Below, in pieces: positions 41,414 to 42,581 of a stretch of 42,581 nt of DNA. The notes under the pieces were generated by a model, which was not told the DNA's origin, did no database searches, and saw only the letters and a program-made list of their open reading frames with translations. This DNA comes from Tabrizicola sp. Its GTDB lineage: Bacteria; Pseudomonadota; Alphaproteobacteria; Rhodobacterales; Rhodobacteraceae. The position numbers were made by a program, and so were the translations under genes. How positions within the stretch are numbered: the stretch's first letter is position 1; every line of letters starts with the position of its first letter. The stretch spans positions 1 through 42,581 of the forward strand of contig JALOTD010000024.1 in the NCBI GenBank assembly GCA_025458105.1. The letters are read 5' to 3'.

Positions 41414-42581
41414 TCAGCTTCCTTGCAGGGTGACAGTGATGGCGCGCAGGGCATCCTGTGGCACGGCGGGGTCGAACTCGGGTGGCCAGGTGGCGCGCCA
41501 GACAGTGTAGGCGCGGTTGCGGTCGATCTCGATAACCAGGGTATCAAGGGCCATGGGCAGCGGCCGGGATTTCCACAGGCAGGGGTCGTCAAGGCCGTTA
41601 CCCGTGAACCAGCTTTGCTCGGCCACTGGCGTATCTGGTGGCAGGGTGAAACCGTAGGCCGGGCCGCTTTCCCGCGTGACGAGTATCGTGTCGCCCGGCG
41701 TCAGGTGCGGGATCGCCGCGCCCTGCCGCCGGTTGCGGCGATAGCCGTTGTAGTAGCTGTTCTGGAAGTCATCCGGCAGGTCCTGGGTCATCGCGCCGAA
41801 ATCGCCACCCTCGGCCTTGCGCGGATCGGTTTGACGATCTTCCCAGGCAAGGCCGGTCAGCTCCTGGTCTGGTCGGGCCACCTGGCTGAGCCGAGTGACA
41901 CCGTTCACCGCCAGCGACATCGGCAAGGGCGGCGCGTCGGCGATGACGATCAGGTCGGCCTCGGGCTTCAGCGGCACCATATCGGATTCGAAATCCACCG
42001 CAGTCAAAGCGGGTTCGGAATAGGTAACCTCTTGCCCATCCGCGCCCATCGCAGGCAGGCGGAGAGTAACGAAACTGGCCGTCGCCCCGGCAGAAAACCG
42101 GCCATAGGCTGACATGAGGACAGGCTGCTGGGCTGCCGCCGGAAAGTCTGCCGGGCTGGCCACAGTGGCCCCCGGGACGGCACCCGCAAACAAGGAGGGG
42201 CGCGGGGTCACAACGCCAGCATCGCCCGAGGCCTTGACTGAAAGACCGAACCCCCGGTCCCGCGCCTGCCGCCCGAAATTCGCCGCCTGCCGGAAATCGC
42301 CAGAGCCAATGCGCGACAGGATTACCACCTTGCCTGCAACCCGGGCTGACGCGCCGCCGGTCACTTGCCAGTCGTCCAGTCCCGAGGCGAAATCGGCATT
42401 TTCCAATGCAACGCCCGCCTGATCGCCTTCAAAAATCATTGGCCCGCCGGGATCTGCCACCAGTTGACCCAGGTCCGGATCCGGGTCGGCCTCGACCACA
42501 TAGGCAAGCTTCACTGCCAGCACGCTGACCGCCTCGATGCTGCCCGGCCCTGGGGCCGTGCCGGCCTTGCGCCGGAAAGAC
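41414..42581 (-). CDS. DUF2169 family protein (5' end cut by window)
   Basis: Probable PAAR-associated assembly factor. About 388 residues are visible and the frame is open to the window edge, so the start lies beyond 42581; the GTG at 42523 is probably internal because the residues before it (SIEAVSVLAVKLAYVV) already fit the family's N-terminal strand. Family features: DMVPLKPEADLIVIADAP in the middle, FQNSYYNGYRRNR, TPGDTILVTRESG and the C-terminal AYTVWRATW. In type VI systems DUF2169 proteins sit beside PAAR/DUF4150 genes and help load the tip. The same pairing holds here. Family assignment by motif pattern. Confidence 0.82.
   Translation of the reverse strand, partial: SFRRKAGTAPGPGSIEAVSVLAVKLAYVVEADPDPDLGQLVADPGGPMIFEGDQAGVALENADFASGLDDWQVTGGASARVAGKVVILSRIGSGDFRQAANFGRQARDRGFGLSVKASGDAGVVTPRPSLFAGAVPGATVASPADFPAAAQQPVLMSAYGRFSAGATASFVTLRLPAMGADGQEVTYSEPALTAVDFESDMVPLKPEADLIVIADAPPLPMSLAVNGVTRLSQVARPDQELTGLAWEDRQTDPRKAEGGDFGAMTQDLPDDFQNSYYNGYRRNRRQGAAIPHLTPGDTILVTRESGPAYGFTLPPDTPVAEQSWFTGNGLDDPCLWKSRPLPMALDTLVIEIDRNRAYTVWRATWPPEFDPAVPQDALRAITVTLQGS

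Overview
The window looks like a chromosomal segment of a high-GC alphaproteobacterium, most likely of the Rhodobacterales. Supporting signs are promoters of the CTTGNN-N17-CTATAN type (upstream of rpsB, for example), very tight gene packing with 4 to 8 nt start/stop overlaps, and a gene set (3-hydroxybutyrate dehydrogenase, entericidin, DUF502, LuxR-type regulator) common in that order. Species assignment is inference only.

Region 1 (1-18452) is ordinary chromosome in small, often opposing operons. In order it holds: a Bcr/CflA-type efflux gene cut by the window edge, a DsbA/FrnE-like protein and an acyl-CoA synthetase (one minus-strand operon); a divergent XRE-cupin regulator; a metallophosphoesterase; a gene-free stretch; an entericidin-like lipoprotein and a YejA-like periplasmic binding protein; a candidate 75-80 nt small RNA with its own promoter and terminator; a broken 3-hydroxybutyrate dehydrogenase gene followed by an intact patatin; DUF502; a pseudouridine catabolism operon (psuG, DUF1349, PfkB kinase) behind an enolase-superfamily gene; an unknown gene; rpsB-tsf with a structured leader and internal hairpin; a LuxR-type regulator with altered ligand-pocket residues; and gph-rpe.

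Region 2 (18521 to the right edge) is about 24 kb of minus-strand genes, nearly gap-free. It reads as the distal half of a phage-tail-like contractile injection system operon of the extracellular (Afp/PVC-like) kind. In transcription order: DUF2169 protein (continues past the edge), DUF4150 PAAR-like spike tip, gp25 wedge, baseplate J, a tail-protein-I homologue carrying a beta-propeller, a beta-propeller/collagen-like fibre candidate, a Pro/Thr-rich fibre-like protein with a C-terminal helix-hairpin-helix, a glycosyltransferase resembling polypeptide GalNAc-transferases, a candidate tape-measure (Afp14-like) protein, an Afp15-like AAA+ ATPase, a 2291-residue protein with annexin-type repeats and a nuclease-like C-terminal region (candidate cargo), an unknown 225-residue protein, and a protein combining a helical-repeat-like region with a reduced formylglycine-generating-enzyme-like domain. 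Sheath, tube, LysM and spike genes are not in the window and would be expected beyond the right edge. No TssJ/L/M or ClpV gene is present here, which favours an eCIS over a type VI system, although the DUF2169/DUF4150 pair is best known from type VI loci.

The most novel-looking parts are the annexin-repeat giant, the mucin-type-like glycosyltransferase sitting next to a Pro/Thr-rich linker, the two fibre-like proteins sharing one N-terminal module, and the FGE-like domain at the end of the operon.
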